A program made the translations under genes and the position numbers. From Serripes groenlandicus (taxonomy: Eukaryota > Mollusca > Bivalvia > Cardiida > Cardiidae), in assembly GCA_031761405.1 (NCBI GenBank), contig JASEVX010000083.1, forward strand, positions 721,263 to 785,262: DNA of 64,000 bases, in the 5' to 3' direction. The notes beneath the pieces are model-generated. The model searched no databases and was not told the origin of the DNA. It worked only from the letters and a program-made list of their open reading frames with translations. Position 1 is the first letter of the stretch. Each line of letters opens with the position of its first letter. This document shows, in pieces, positions 1 to 12,700 of this stretch.

Positions 1-416
1 ACGGTAAGGCCGGATTGTCGGCAATTTGACCTTGAAAATCGACAAACCAAGGTCAAGGTCAAAGTAACCATAGAAATCAATAGAACTTGTTATTGGTTAC
101 CTTCAGGCAAAGTTTCAAGTTTGTAACCCTTTCCAGTGCTGAGATTTTGCCTCAACCTGAAACTTTAACCAAAATGTTGACGGACAGACAGACAGACGGA
201 CGGACATCGCCAATCTATAGACCGGAATTCAAAGTAACCATAGAAATCAATAGAACTTGTTACTGGTTACCTTCAGGCAAAGTTTCAAGATTGTAACCCT
301 TTCCAGTGCTGAGATTTTGCCTCAACCTGAAACTTTAACCAAAATGTTGACAGACAGACAGACAGACAGACAGACATCCGGACAGACGGACATCGCCAAT
401 CTATAGATCGGAATTG
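1..416. repeat. Two-copy 170-bp direct repeat with GACA microsatellite tail
   Basis: A segment beginning AAAGTAACCATAGAAATCAA at 61 repeats at 231, an offset of 170 bp. Each copy ends with ATGTTGACxGACAGACAGAC and ACATCGCCAATCTATAGA. The second copy is lengthened by extra GACA units. It looks like the tail of a dispersed element; no coding content is seen. Confidence 0.8.
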
Positions 417-1180
417 CTAGAGCTATCCGGCCAAAAATTCAAAACAATAAGAGATATAGCTTCAACACTTACACAAATCTTTTTACCATCAGAACCTCCA
501 CCAACAGCCAAGAGTGCATAATTCAGTAAAGGTTTTTGTAAAAATTATGACTCTTTTTCGACTATCACCCAAAAAAGTTTTGTTTTTTTGGCAAGCACAA
601 AAAAGTCGAGCATGCTGTCCTCCGACAGCTCTTGTTTTCTGTCCATTTGTCTCTTATTATCCAGCTTTCGCAGGCCGTGTGTGTTCTTTGGATCACTCTT
701 GTTTGTTGTGCTTTGGTTATTTGATACATTATGACCTATGATAATAATAAATATTATATTTATGCTGTTTGAATACATATTTTTTCTACACAGAAAGATG
801 TTTTAATTCACCGTTGTCTTCCTACTTCTAACCCTTTCCCATAAACACAAACAGCAGCAGACGACATTGAACATATATAGCCAAAACTATGAAAACTCCA
901 TCAATACAAGCATAATAATGATGCAAAAGTAAGTATTGATGACTACTATGAGCAATTTCTCCTTTTGCCACAAAATTTCAAATGTCTTTTGTTGCAGATG
1001 CATCAAAATACGTCTGTATGTAGGAAAGGGCTTCGCCTTTGCATATATATTTGAAGAACAAGTGTGATAGGGTCACTATTGTGGTGACTTGGTGAACACT
1101 GGTGAAAAGTGTGCAGCTTGTAAAAACACTCTCTGGTCAATCAACCATGTTGTATTGCCATGAAAAGACGCATCCGTCTA
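417..1180. other. AT-rich intergenic or intronic DNA, no gene recognised
   Basis: The short ORFs here have no recognisable domain. A fragment at about 830-1030 (CAGCAGACGAC ... GAGCAATTTCTCCTTTTGCCAC ... GGAAAGGG) belongs to the dispersed family that forms the array near 17.0-17.6 kb. Confidence 0.5.
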
Positions 1181-1189
1181 CACCCAACC

Positions 1190-2170
1190 GTTTCGCCTTT
1201 GTTATATATTGTAAACTTCCGGATCTAGCTCGGAAACCCGAGGTCGGAGGTCAATCACTTAAAAAAACTTTTTGTAGCTCTTGAATAGCTCTATCAGATG
1301 ATGTATTAAAATTGCTATCGAATACTACCACTGCAGCGCTACATTTGGAAAGAAAGGCCTAAATCAAAAATCGTTACAGATACGTTTTTTTGAAATATCT
1401 CGGAAGTATCTATAACCGAAGTTTCAGCTCTCCACATTCAAAACTGTAGAAGATAGCAAAATGGATTTGGTACTTAAAACGCGTTTTTTTTGCTAGCTGC
1501 ATAGCAACTGCTATCTTTTAAAGGCTACCATTTGGAAACAAAGGCGTATATTAAAAATCGTAACGGATACATTTTTTTTAAATATCTCGGAAGTATCTAT
1601 AACCGAAGTTTCTGCTCCCCACATTCATAACTCTGTAGGAGAAGATGGTTTGAGTTTTTAAAAGCAGTTTTTTGCTAGCTGCATAGGAACGGGTGGTTCC
1701 TTAACAACGAAACTCAAACGCGCACACCCCGAGTACCTATGGCACCTGTTCACCAAGTTTCATCGGAATCGGCCCGCCGGTTTGGGCTTCGGAGCGTCGC
1801 TTTACAAATATGTGGACACACAGACAGACGGAAAATCCTGACAAGGGATACCTAGCGAATCCCAACAAGCCTGTAGGCGACGTGGAATTCGCCTTGGTGA
1901 TTTTCGCCTTTGCATTTCTGCAAATATCCGGCTCTAGCTCGGAAACCCAAGCTCGGAGGTAAATCACGTAAGATAAATTGTGTAGCTCTTGAATAGCTAT
2001 ATCAAATGGTGCAATGAAATCGCTACCGAATACTACCACTGCAGCGCTAGGGGCGAAGGAGAAGATAGAAAAATGGTTTGCTAGCTGCATAGCAACGAAA
2101 CTCAAACGCGCACACTCAGACATACAGACGTAAAAGCCTGACAATAAAGGATACCTAGCGAATCCCAATA
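1190..2170. repeat. Dispersed repeat with internal direct duplications
   Basis: A ~130-bp segment (TCTAGCTCGGAAACCC ... ACTACCACTGCAGCGCTA) at about 1213-1340 recurs at about 1932-2050. A second segment (ATCTCGGAAGTATCTATAACC) occurs near 1398 and 1583. A third (GGATACCTAGCGAATCCCAA) occurs near 1847 and 2148. The layout suggests a tandemly duplicated non-autonomous element. The minus-strand ORFs across it show no domain. Confidence 0.65.
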
Positions 2171-2299
2171 TGGAAATATAAATGAAAGTAAAATTATTAT
2201 TGAATATAGTTCAACACATTGAGCCAATGAGAAACTGTAATGAGCAATTTCTCCTTTTGACAATGTTTGAATTGCTGTGGAAGAGAAATATGCATATGG

Positions 2300-2545
2300 G
2301 AAAGATCGCATCGGTAGTGTAATGCTAGAGTGTCCGCCTCGAGTGCGGGAGGTCACATGCCCGATCCCTGGCCGGGTCACACCAAATACTTTAAAAATGG
2401 TAGTAATGGTTTCCTTCATTGGCGCTCGGAATTGAAGGGTTAGCATTACGACTGGCTCGCTGTTGTCAGGCTGAATGGTCAAATAGTATTGATAAGTTAC
2501 CGGAAAACGCCGTTATATAACTGAAATGTTGTTGATGTTGAGAGC
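2300..2545 (+). mobile_element. tRNA-derived SINE, degraded
   Basis: The head resembles a tRNA: GGTAGTGTAATGCTAGAG as a degraded A box, an anticodon-arm-like CCGCCTCGAGTGCGGGAGG, and a degraded B box (ATGCCCGATCCCTGG). The body contains TTGGCGCTCGGAATTGAAG and GACTGGCTCGCTGTTGTCAG, resembling the conserved central domain of mollusc SINEs. The tail ends near GAAATGTTGTTGATGTTG. Both promoter boxes have mutations, so it is probably inactive. The edges are approximate and no target duplication was found. Confidence 0.7.
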
Positions 2546-2671
2546 GAGGATGACCACTATACAGACAACATATGGGGAAGAGTCATGCAAGTATTTGTAT
2601 GTTCTCTACAGGGAATCGGTCTTGATGCATGACTGACCTGAGTTATGCCAACCACAAAGTCAATCACAATT

Positions 2672-2772
2672 AAAAATCAAAGCGCCAATGGCACTGTAAT
2701 GGCGATCGTATAGAAAATTATGTTAAGTAACAAGCAGTTTCTCGGGTTAGGCCTTGCGATTTTCAATAATAA
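2672..2772. repeat. Dispersed ~100-bp repeat, copy 1
   Basis: AAATCAAAGCGCCAATGGCAC through CTTGCGATTTTCAATAAT matches, with scattered substitutions, segments at about 11575-11671 and 11972-12068. The function is unknown. Confidence 0.75.
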
Positions 2773-3039
2773 ATAATAATGAAACGTTTCTAGCTTAGCC
2801 TAAATTTCACTAATAAAACCATTCTGACAATCGTTTCAACATGTTTAAAGTTAAAAATAAGGCTTCCCGAGTGTTTACAAGATTTTCCTCGAATTTGATC
2901 ATTGTGGCTTAGTTATTGTCCTCAAATCACCCAGTTTCTAAATTGACCAATATTTTGATCGAGATGCATGTTCTGATAAATGTTCATGAAGATTGGATGT
3001 GAAATGTTGCCTGTAGAGTGTTAACAACAATGTTGACAC

Positions 3040-3113
3040 ACTAAACACAGACGACGGAGACAATGTGATCACTATAGCTCACGTTACGCACCTCGTGCAC
3101 AGGTGAGCTAAGA
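3040..3113 (+). mobile_element. 3' end fragment of the 'AGGTGAGCTAA' terminal-hairpin element
   Basis: GACGACGGAGACAATGTGATCA leads into AGCTCAC...GTGCACAGGTGAGCTAAG. This is the same terminal hairpin layout as the ends of the elements at 13676-14379 and 18426-19999. The 5' part is missing. Confidence 0.6.
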
Positions 3114-3499
3114 AAAAAACTAAGAACTGAGTTTGCAAGCATTTTTTGCCAGATGGTAGTGTTCTAAGGTTAATGTTCTCACTGACTAATTTATGTTCAA
3201 AGTAATACAAGAGGGCCATGAAGGCTGGACGCCAGACCATTTGAATAAACAAACTGAATTGAATTGAACTGTAACCAGAAAAAGGTTTTCAGGAATGTGG
3301 TAAACCTCCACAAATGAAAGTGTACTTTTGAAAAGAGTTGAACACATTGTGGCAAAATGGAGAAATTATTCTCATTATGACCAATTCCTTCTTTTGCCAC
3401 AATGTTTTCAAACATTTGTCTACAGGTGGGAAAGAGTTCAATAGGTTGTACTAATAATCATTGTGAACATTCAGAAAAGAAAATAGCATTAAATCTCAC

Positions 3500-3712
3500 C
3501 ATTACACCAAGTCCCGATGTTTCATCATACTCTCGTTTTAGTTCTTCACGATCTGTGTTGTATATTTCATATCCGCCTGGTACTGCATAGACTCCGGCAT
3601 TAATATTGGTTGATATCGTTGCATGCAGCGTTTGGAGGACTTCTTTACACATTTCTGCCGACTTGTCTTCGTTCCTTTTCATCCATTTGTTGTATTCTTC
3701 CTTCACAATATT
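3500..3712 (-). CDS. GBP exon 6: helical domain, last visible exon
   Basis: This 213-bp exon encodes residues 382-452 in phase 0. The acceptor is TGCTATGCAG|AA and the donor GGTGTAATG|GTGAGA. It carries EVLQTLHATISTNINAGVY followed by AVPGGYEIY, the conserved Pro-Gly-Gly-Tyr turn of GBP helical domains, and then a charged helix. The donor is followed by intron, so at least one more exon is expected. Nothing between 1 and 3499 on the minus strand continues the protein. Confidence 0.9.
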
Positions 3713-6700
3713 CTGCATAGCAATACTATACAAGTTAGTTTTGGGAATATATTACCTATTCGATCGGTTACAGGTATCCATTACGTTCCCTCATCCTGTC
3801 CACAGGCAATGTGTAAGTCAAATAATTGTACGCAGCAACAATGTTTGATCCAAATGACCATTATCTCATAATAATATGACCGAATACTGACCGAATACTG
3901 ACCGAATACTGACCCATCATTATATTTAACTCTTTTCAACATACAACAAATCTGCAGCAGACGACTTTAAAACTGAACAAATCAGGAATATTGTGTGTAA
4001 TTTCTGTTAATTAAAAGCGTAATAACTGAATCGAGTTTACAAGAAAATACTATTGTATTATATTTTAAATAGTATAAATTATGCAACATTTTAACTGAAA
4101 CTCAACTTTTAATGCAATATCTTGGTAAATGATAACATTGAAGCAGCTGTTCTACTTCATAAAATTTTACATTCTTAAAACATTTTACTTAAATCGAATT
4201 TAATATTTATTGTAAGATTTGTTTAAAATGATTTACGATATAGAACACAAATGTGTTACTCAAATTGAATACAACAAAATGCAGTATTTAATGAAATATC
4301 TGTTAAAAAATAATGTTCATGTACATGTTATATAACTGTATATTATGTACACTTTTCACTAGCATCAAACAGTTATAAATGATAAAAATAAGAGAATATA
4401 TTTATTATACTATATACATGTATATAACAAATTGTTTACTCACATCAAGTTTCATTTTGTATGTATTGTCATCATCAAGCACGCGTCGTTTTAAGAAATG
4501 ACTGAACGCCAAATCCTTGCTGTTCAAATGGACATCTCTTAGAGACTGGGCGTCTACAGTTGGTATGACAACCATGTGATCCATTTCTTGAACGTAAATG
4601 CTAAACGATTCTTCAACTGCTGCCTCGTTTTCGATCAACGCCATTGATTTAAGCGCATTCTGGATACACGGGATGGCTCCCTGTCTGATCGCTTCGACGT
4701 AATTGATGGCGAGATTTGAAAACACTGAAATTCACACAAGAAATAAAATAAAATACAATTAAAATGAGTGCATAGGTGATACTACACAATGCATTGAGAG
4801 CTGATTTTGTTTACACAATTAGCAAAATGATATAATAAACCGGTCAGACGAAAGGGAATATTTATTGCGTATCCTAACAGTAAAATCACTACAGAAAATA
4901 CAAACACTATTTATCTTATTACAAAGTTCTTGAATAAGTATTTCACATCGAATGTCTATTTTCCACTCAAAAAATGTATTGATGAGACCATTTTTACTTC
5001 TCTAATACATGCCATTTAAAAATACAATGAACTCGCAATAACTCGAACAAACCGTTCAACTCGAACCGATTCCTGGAACGGATCTCTCTTTTGATAATTA
5101 CGTAACAGCAGTTCTAATTGCTCTTACGAGAACTGATGCTGTGCTGTTTTATTTATACATTTAAACCTACTTGCTTTTCATAATACGGATTATGGCCCTA
5201 GCTATAATCCCATTTATTTTGGGGCTGACAAACCTTTCTGGGTTGGAAGGGGGTTTCTTTTAAAATAAAATTACACGTTGGGAGATCACTTCCGCGTTAA
5301 ATCATCTGCCGGCTGTGATCGAGTCTGGACTGAAAAACGCTTGCCTGTGTTATTGGGTTTTGTCAAGCGTCTAGTGAACCTGATCGGCTAGGTTAAACGG
5401 ATGCTTCCCAGAATCTTAGCATATTCGGAACACTCGGCCTTTCTGAACTTGATTCCGAGAACGACAGTCGACATTTAATTTAGGAAAAAATTAAATCCAA
5501 GCCATCCGCTGCAAGTAATGCCGCGGGGAAAGAGACAAAATCAGCCACAGTCTACAGTTGGAAGACCAACTGTTAAACGTAGACGCCGGGATGACGAAGA
5601 AATCGAAGAGCCGGTTAGCGTCGCGTCTTTGGCTCCAAGCACCCACGAGGTTGCCGATGCTGCTGCGAGTTTCCAAAACGAAAGTGGTGAGTCAAATCGC
5701 TTTGTTGATTTTGAGAGCTTATTACAACAGTCTGGTGCTATTAACTCCCCAAGCACGCAGACTGCTATGATTGAAACTTTCGGTTCCGGGGAAAATATCT
5801 TAAGATTGGGAACAGACGACATCTCGGCACACGTGCCATCCCAACTATGCCAAAAAAATTTGTCGAACCAATTCGTTAATTTGGCCCACCTTTTGAAGGG
5901 TAATGTTGAGTTGGGTGATCTGGTCTCTTCCGGGACCTTGCATGTTGGGGAAACTGGTCAAATTGAAGTTAGGCAGAATGCGAGTCCAGAAAAAGTGCCC
6001 AATATCGAGAAATGGACGGATGCATTCCATATTTTCATGGCCATTTATATCTGCGCAAATTCCCGGAAAAAAGTCAGGAATTGTTGCAGTACATCAGCCT
6101 AATTCGCGAGTCTGCAAATCGTTCCCACAATTTGGCCTGGAGGGTGTACGACGAGCAATTTAGGTTGCGTCAAACTCTAAATCTTCAGCCATGGGGAAAA
6201 CTTAACTCCGATTTGTGGTTACGCATAATGACGGGGGTGGCTAATGCTGTAGCTCCAGCAAGACCCGTTTCAACAGCCTCAAGCGGAACTTGTTTAGACT
6301 TTAACAACAGCTATTGCAGCTGGAACCCATGTAGATTTATTCATGCATGCTCTAACTGTGGCCTATCCAACCACAGTCGAAAGACCTGTTATAAATTGAA
6401 GCAAGGGGGTGGTACGCCATTTCGTGGGGGCAGGGGTAACAACTGGCGGGGACGGGGAGGCAGACCGGCAGGACGGGGCAACCAGTAGTACTTTCAGTGC
6501 TGCTGTAATTGAATCCTCTGTCCCATACCGGGAATCTGCATTGTTTTCATTGGCGAAGAGCCCAATCAATATTGATTCTTTAAGAGTAGAACTTAGTGGT
6601 TACAATTCATTAAAAGCTGCAAAATTATTCAATGGCTTTACCCAAGGTTTTCCTCTGCATTAACTGGGTCACACAAACCATACGATTCAAGAAATCTTAA

Positions 6701-9700
6701 ATCAGCTAGGGAAAGACCAGATATAGTACGCCATAAAATACAAAACGAAATTGAGGCTGGCAGAGTCGCAGGCCCATTTAAAAAACGGCCACTGCCAACG
6801 CTGAGGGTATCCCCTCTAGGTCTCGTTCCCAAAAAAGAGCCAGGAGAATTTAGGCTCATACATCATTTATCGTACCCGCAGGGTGATTCCCTTAACGACT
6901 TTATTGACCCTATTCTTTGTTCGGTTCAGTACACAACCTTTGATGAAGCGGTCAACATGGTACAAGATCTTGGTCAAGGTTGTTTGCTAGGAAAATCTGA
7001 CATAAAGTCGGCAATTAGGCTCTTGCCAGTCTCTGTTTTTGATTTCGATCAACTTGGTTTTATGTTCGACGGTAACTTTTATTTTGACAAGGCTATGCCA
7101 TTTGGTTGCAGTATAGCCTGTAAGACCTGGGAACTATTTGCCACATTCCTTGAGCACTGCGTTGCTAGACAATCAAAAGTAGGCAATATTCTACATTACC
7201 TAGATGATTTTTTATTTGGGGGGAAAAAGGGAACCAACGAATGTGCTTGCATAATGTCTGTTTTCCATAATAAAATGGGTTTATTAGGCGTACCTATTGC
7301 TGGGGAAAAAACGGAGGGCCCCACAACAAAACTTTGTTTTCTTGGCCTAAACATTGACTCTGAAAAAATGATCATTCAAGTCCCAGGGTAAAAATCAAGG
7401 AAATTACTGTCAAAATTGAGGACATACTCTAACAAGATAAATGTACATTGAGGCAAATGCAGTCCTTGATTGGATCGTTAAATTTTGCTTGTCGGGCTAT
7501 TTTTCCTGGCCGTCCCTTCTGTCGCAGACTGATTGATTCAATATGTGGTTTGTCAAAGCCTCACCACCACCTGCGAATAACGTCTAGTATGAAAGATGAC
7601 CTCAAGCTCTGGTTGGATTTCTTTAAGAATTTCAATGGTATTTCAGTTTTTCATGAAAGGTACTGGGTTTCTAATGAGGATTTGCAGTTATTCACAGACA
7701 GTGCAGGGGGTTCTCATCTGGGTTTTGGTGCCTATTTTGCAGGAAAGTGGGCTCATGCACATTGGCCACAGGCCTGGACAGAGCAGGGTCTCACTGACGA
7801 CATAACATTCTTAGAATTTTTCCCAATTTTAGTATCACTCCACATATGGGGGGAGACACTGCGAAACAAAAGAATAGTCTTTCATTGTGATAATTCAGCA
7901 GTAGTCCACATTGTTAATAAATTGTCCTGTAAATCTCATAGAGTCATGCCCCTTCTAAGGGCATTTACCCTACTCTGTTTGAATTTAAATATTGCTTTTA
8001 GGGCAGTGCATGTATCTGGTTATTCAAATAAACTTGAAGACTCATTGAGTCGCTTTCAATTACAGAAATTTCGAATGTTGGCACCAGAGGCAGAACCAGA
8101 GCCCACACCTGTGCCAAGCCACCTTTGGACCATCTTTTAAGAACGTCCCAAAAGTTAGTGACCGCAAGCATATCTTCTAACTCACAGAGCACATACAAGA
8201 ATGCCCTAACAGCCTTTATGTCATTCCGCAAATGTTACAGCCTTCCCCAATCGTTTCCTGCTCCCATTGGCCAGATAACGCTATTCATATCATACTGTTT
8301 TGAGCTTGGTTATGCCCCCTCCACAATTTCCACTTATTTGTCTGGAATTAGTTTCCAGCACAAAATAAAAAACTTTAAGGACCCTACTTCTGCATTTGTT
8401 GTCAAAAAACTAATGGAGGGTTGCAGGAGAACTCGCAAACAAGTCGACCTGCGAGCCCCGATAACAGGTGCCATACTGCGTAGGATTTGTAACGAGTTGC
8501 CTAACGTTTGCAATTCACCATACGAATGCAGTCTCTTTAAAGCAGCATACCTGGTATCATACTTTGGTCTAATGCGCGTCAGTGAAGTTGTTTTCACCAA
8601 CCAACTTCATGAAGACAGACCACTATTTAATTCCGATATTCAAGTAATGAAAGGGTCTAAAGCATTAAGCATCACCATTAGGTTTTCTAAAACTAACCAG
8701 AGAGGCCCACCTACAACATTGCGTATTCCTGCCTCTGGCGACCCTACTTTGTGTATTGTGGCGGCAGTGCTTGACTATATCCGATACCGCCCCATGGGTC
8801 CTAAATATTTCTTTTGTCATGCAAATGGTTACCCATTAACCCGCTCACAATTTAGTGGAGTGCTAGCAAAAACTATGCGCTCTTTAGGATTACCTACCCA
8901 AATATACACTGCCCATTCCTTTCGCATCGGTAGGGCATCTGTATTGGCCGCCCAGGGTATATCTAATGAAGTGATTAAAAGACTAGGTAGATGGAAATCT
9001 GATGTTTTTGAGCGCTACATCCGCCTAAACTAACTTGCACCTCTACTTAATTATGTGTCAATCTGGTTATACCAGTGTGGTATGCACACATAGCTAACGC
9101 CATTACCAACCTATTTACAGATATTTGGCTCATTGGCGACTCACTGATTTTTAGATTGGAACAAAGGGCCAAATTTCGAAAGTCGCTTGACTTGGGTTTG
9201 AAGGATAAGACGGTACTTTGGCTCGGTTCTAGTGGTATGCACTGGAGTCAATTGCTTCCCAAGTTACAGCTCACAATGCTCTTCAACCAAGGACCAGCCA
9301 TGATTGTGATACACCTAGGTGGAAATGATCTGGTCACTACAGCTCAGGGGAAACTAATAAAGAGTATGAAAAGGGACTTGGGTTACCTCGCTACAGTTTA
9401 TCCCACTACTTTTATAGTTTGGTCCGATATACTACCTCGGATGTCCTGGAGAGGCCTGGAATCAAACCCGCCGAACTTGGGTAACATGAATATGAAAAGG
9501 AAGCGTATAAATAGAGCGGGACGGCAAATAGTACGGAACCTTTCAAAGGGTAGAGCTATAATACATGAAATCGATGAAAAAATAAGTGGCTTAATTTCCC
9601 AGGATGGGGCTCACCTGACCCCAGTGGGCAATGACATTTTTCTAAACGCAATGTCTGAAGGAGTGTCCTCCTTTTTTAAGAAGGATGACGTGCATGTCTT

Positions 9701-12700
9701 TGATTCGAATAAATAGGCCGCTAAATGGTGGACAAATTCATTCTAAATTTGCTGTGGCGGGATTCTAGCGGCCAGTGAGTGGGCGGCATAGTGATCTAGC
9801 ATACCTAATAGTTAGAATTATGTTATTTACACCTCCAACGTCGACCTTGAGGCTTGGACTCTGCATCAGTCAGGAACGGGGCCTTTGGGGTCACGGACGA
9901 GGAGCTGGGAACTGGGAGGGGCTGTTTTGCATGGCATGGCCAGGTGTCATGGAACCTTGCAGGGCAGCTTCTCACAGGATTCCAAAATTTTCAATCATTC
10001 CTTTGTCTATGGCACGCACCATTGATAAATTATCTATAGGGGAGAGGGATGCCCAGAACAGGCAGGGGATGTCTTGTATTAGCGTATCCCTCGCGGAACC
10101 CAATTTTAGGCCTTTTATAATTATGGAGGAAGGAATTAATTAATTAAAGTACATACTGTAGTGGACTGGAAAGGAAGGGATTAATAAATAAAAGCTTAAT
10201 TTGGAAAGGATTGGATTAACAAATAAAATGCTTAATTTGGAAAGGATTGGATTAAAAAATAAAAAGCTTTATAAGAGTATGTACAGTCTGGAATAAAAGC
10301 ATAATGATTACACTTATTACATATAGTTGGTGCGTGCAACTGCGTAAGTCTTACGATCACTGTGCCGTCCACCATAATGGATGAACCCACTTGCGTCCGA
10401 TTAAATCCACTTGATATTGTTTAAGAATAAAAGTTTGTTTTTATGATTTAATTTTCTCTTTGTCATTTTTGTGCGTCCGCATCCTTTAATAATAAACATT
10501 TAAGTATTAATAAATTGTCAAGCTGTAAATTACATAAATATTATGCATAATCGAATGATCATTCGAACATGCCAACAACTCGAAGTCATTTATGAGCTTC
10601 TTCGAGCTATTGCGAATCGTCTGTATAGCTAGACATCATTCCTTACTTCTGCCTGTAACATGGGTCCCATTTGTCATTTTCATCGGTTGACAACTTTTGA
10701 TGACATAGGATAGAAAGGCTTGCGTGTCCTCGACGAAGTCAGCATTCAAATCGGAATCTGTCATATTCTCGAGCTCTTTTGTTTTGCTTCTTGTCGTAGG
10801 GTATCCGAAAACAAAACATTTTCTGCGATTAAAATATTTTCTGATGCAAAGGCGTGGCTCGTTGTAACTGTGAATCTCTGGACTGTCCCCTTGTTTTGCT
10901 ACCAGACAACTTTCAATGTACTCGTCAGATGATATCTCCTGATCGTCGATAACTAGCTCTAGAGAAAAATCTCTCAACGTCAGAATAAATTCAGGGAAAT
11001 AAATGTCGAAATCTGCATCACTGGATGCAGATTGGTTCTCGTCAGATGTCTTTATATTCCTTGACATTTCCGTCATGAAGCTTGTAGAAAGTTAAGGTAA
11101 TGTATGTTTAAATGATGGCAGTATCAAAACAAATAGATGTTGTCTTAATACGTTGTACACCGAATATCATGACACTTCCTAAAGATAGACATATCTTATT
11201 CAAGAACCATCTGGACAGACATAAGTTGAACACACAGCGGACACGCCTTATTTTAAAAACAGCTGACACATCTAATTTGAAAATACAGCGGATATACCTA
11301 ATTTGAAAACAAAGCGGTGACACCTTATTTCAATACATAGTGGACACACTTTTGTAAGTACAGCGGACATAGCTTATTTGAACATACAGCGGACACACCT
11401 TAGTTGAACAAACAGCGGACACACCGTATAAGAACACAACTCGAAGATACTTTATTGAACATACAGCGGAAACACCTTATTTGAACACACATCGGACACA
11501 CCTTATTTGAACAAAAATCGGACTCAACATTATATGAACACACAATCGGGCAATACATCGAAGATATCTTATATAATCAAAGCGCCGATGGCACTGTAGT
11601 GGCGATGGTATAGAAAATCCTGCAAAGTAACAAGCAGTATCAAGGTGTAGGTCTTGCGATTTTCAATAATAGTGCACTATTGCAGCGGATATACCTAATT
11701 TGAAAACAAAGCGGTGACACCTTATTTCAATACATAGTGGACACACTTTTGTAAGTACAGCGGACATAGCTTATTTGAACATACAGCGGACACACCTTAG
11801 TTGAACAAACAGCGGACACACCGTATAAGAACACAACTCGAAGATACTTTATTGAACATACAGCGGAAACACCTTATTTGAACACACATCGGACACACCT
11901 TATTTGAACAAAAATCGGACTCAACATTATATGAACACACAATCGGGCAATACATCGAAGATATCTTATATAATCAAAGCGCCGATGGCACTGTAGTGGC
12001 GATGGTATAGAAAATCCTGCAAAGTAACAAGCAGTATCAAGGTGTAGGTCTTGCGATTTTCAATAATAGTGCACTCTGGTGCTGCATCTTTTGACAGTAG
12101 AATAATGTTAGTTTGCCAGAATGTTGTCTTGGTGATTTTTAAGTAACGTTCTAAAATTGATCTTGATGTGTTTAAAATTAGGCCAATCCAAATTTAAGAA
12201 AAATCTTGTTGGTACTCTATAGACTACCGTTTTTAGATAATTAGAATGTTTGTCTTGGTTATTTGTAATCTAAATTGTTTGGGTTATCACATGTTCATCA
12301 CAGGGTCGCTAGGCCATATTAAGGTAAAATATGTTGTACACTTTAGTGATGACTAAATTATCATAGAAAGGAGAGAAAACAGTATCCAATAGTTTGGTGT
12401 TTGTTTCAATGATGTCCGATATTGAATAGGTCTGTTCAATTTAGTCCCTTCACATTAAGGGTTTTCTCCATAGAAAAGTTAAACGGCTTTGAAAAATAAA
12501 TTTGAGAGCAAAACAAACACAAAAAAGGCTCATAAAGCACAATTTCTCTATTTGCCAAACTGTTCAAATGACACAAATATAGGCATATATGATAATGCTC
12601 GATCTCCAACTACATTAGGCTTCACTTTCAGCATTGATTGCTAATTGACTCTAGAACGTACAGAGCTTTGCGCTCGAACATGTACAACGTGTGAACACAC

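Larger units (their letters stand above)
5180..10290 (+). mobile_element. Ngaro-type (DIRS-order) tyrosine-recombinase retrotransposon, degraded
   Basis: A same-strand block carries, in order, a zinc-finger gag, reverse transcriptase with RNase H, a tyrosine recombinase and an SGNH hydrolase. RT plus tyrosine recombinase defines the DIRS order, and the extra hydrolase is known from the Ngaro group. It lies in intron 4 of the GBP gene, opposite in strand. The gag and RT regions carry at least three frame changes and one stop codon, while the RNase H part, recombinase and hydrolase are open. The edges are estimates: I could not recover the split direct repeats that end Ngaro elements. Confidence 0.85.

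Noticed and set aside
545..778. 77-codon minus-strand ORF as a gene
   Set aside because: Composition follows AT-rich intron sequence, with no domain and an overlapping ORF on the other strand.
3197..3415. Extra GBP exon at the left (72-codon minus ORF)
   Set aside because: The sequence is a dispersed repeat (ATTGTGGCAAAA...) and its translation does not resemble the GBP C-terminal helices.
9775..10143. Fifth ORF of the Ngaro element
   Set aside because: No domain, low-complexity composition, and it lies where terminal repeats are expected.
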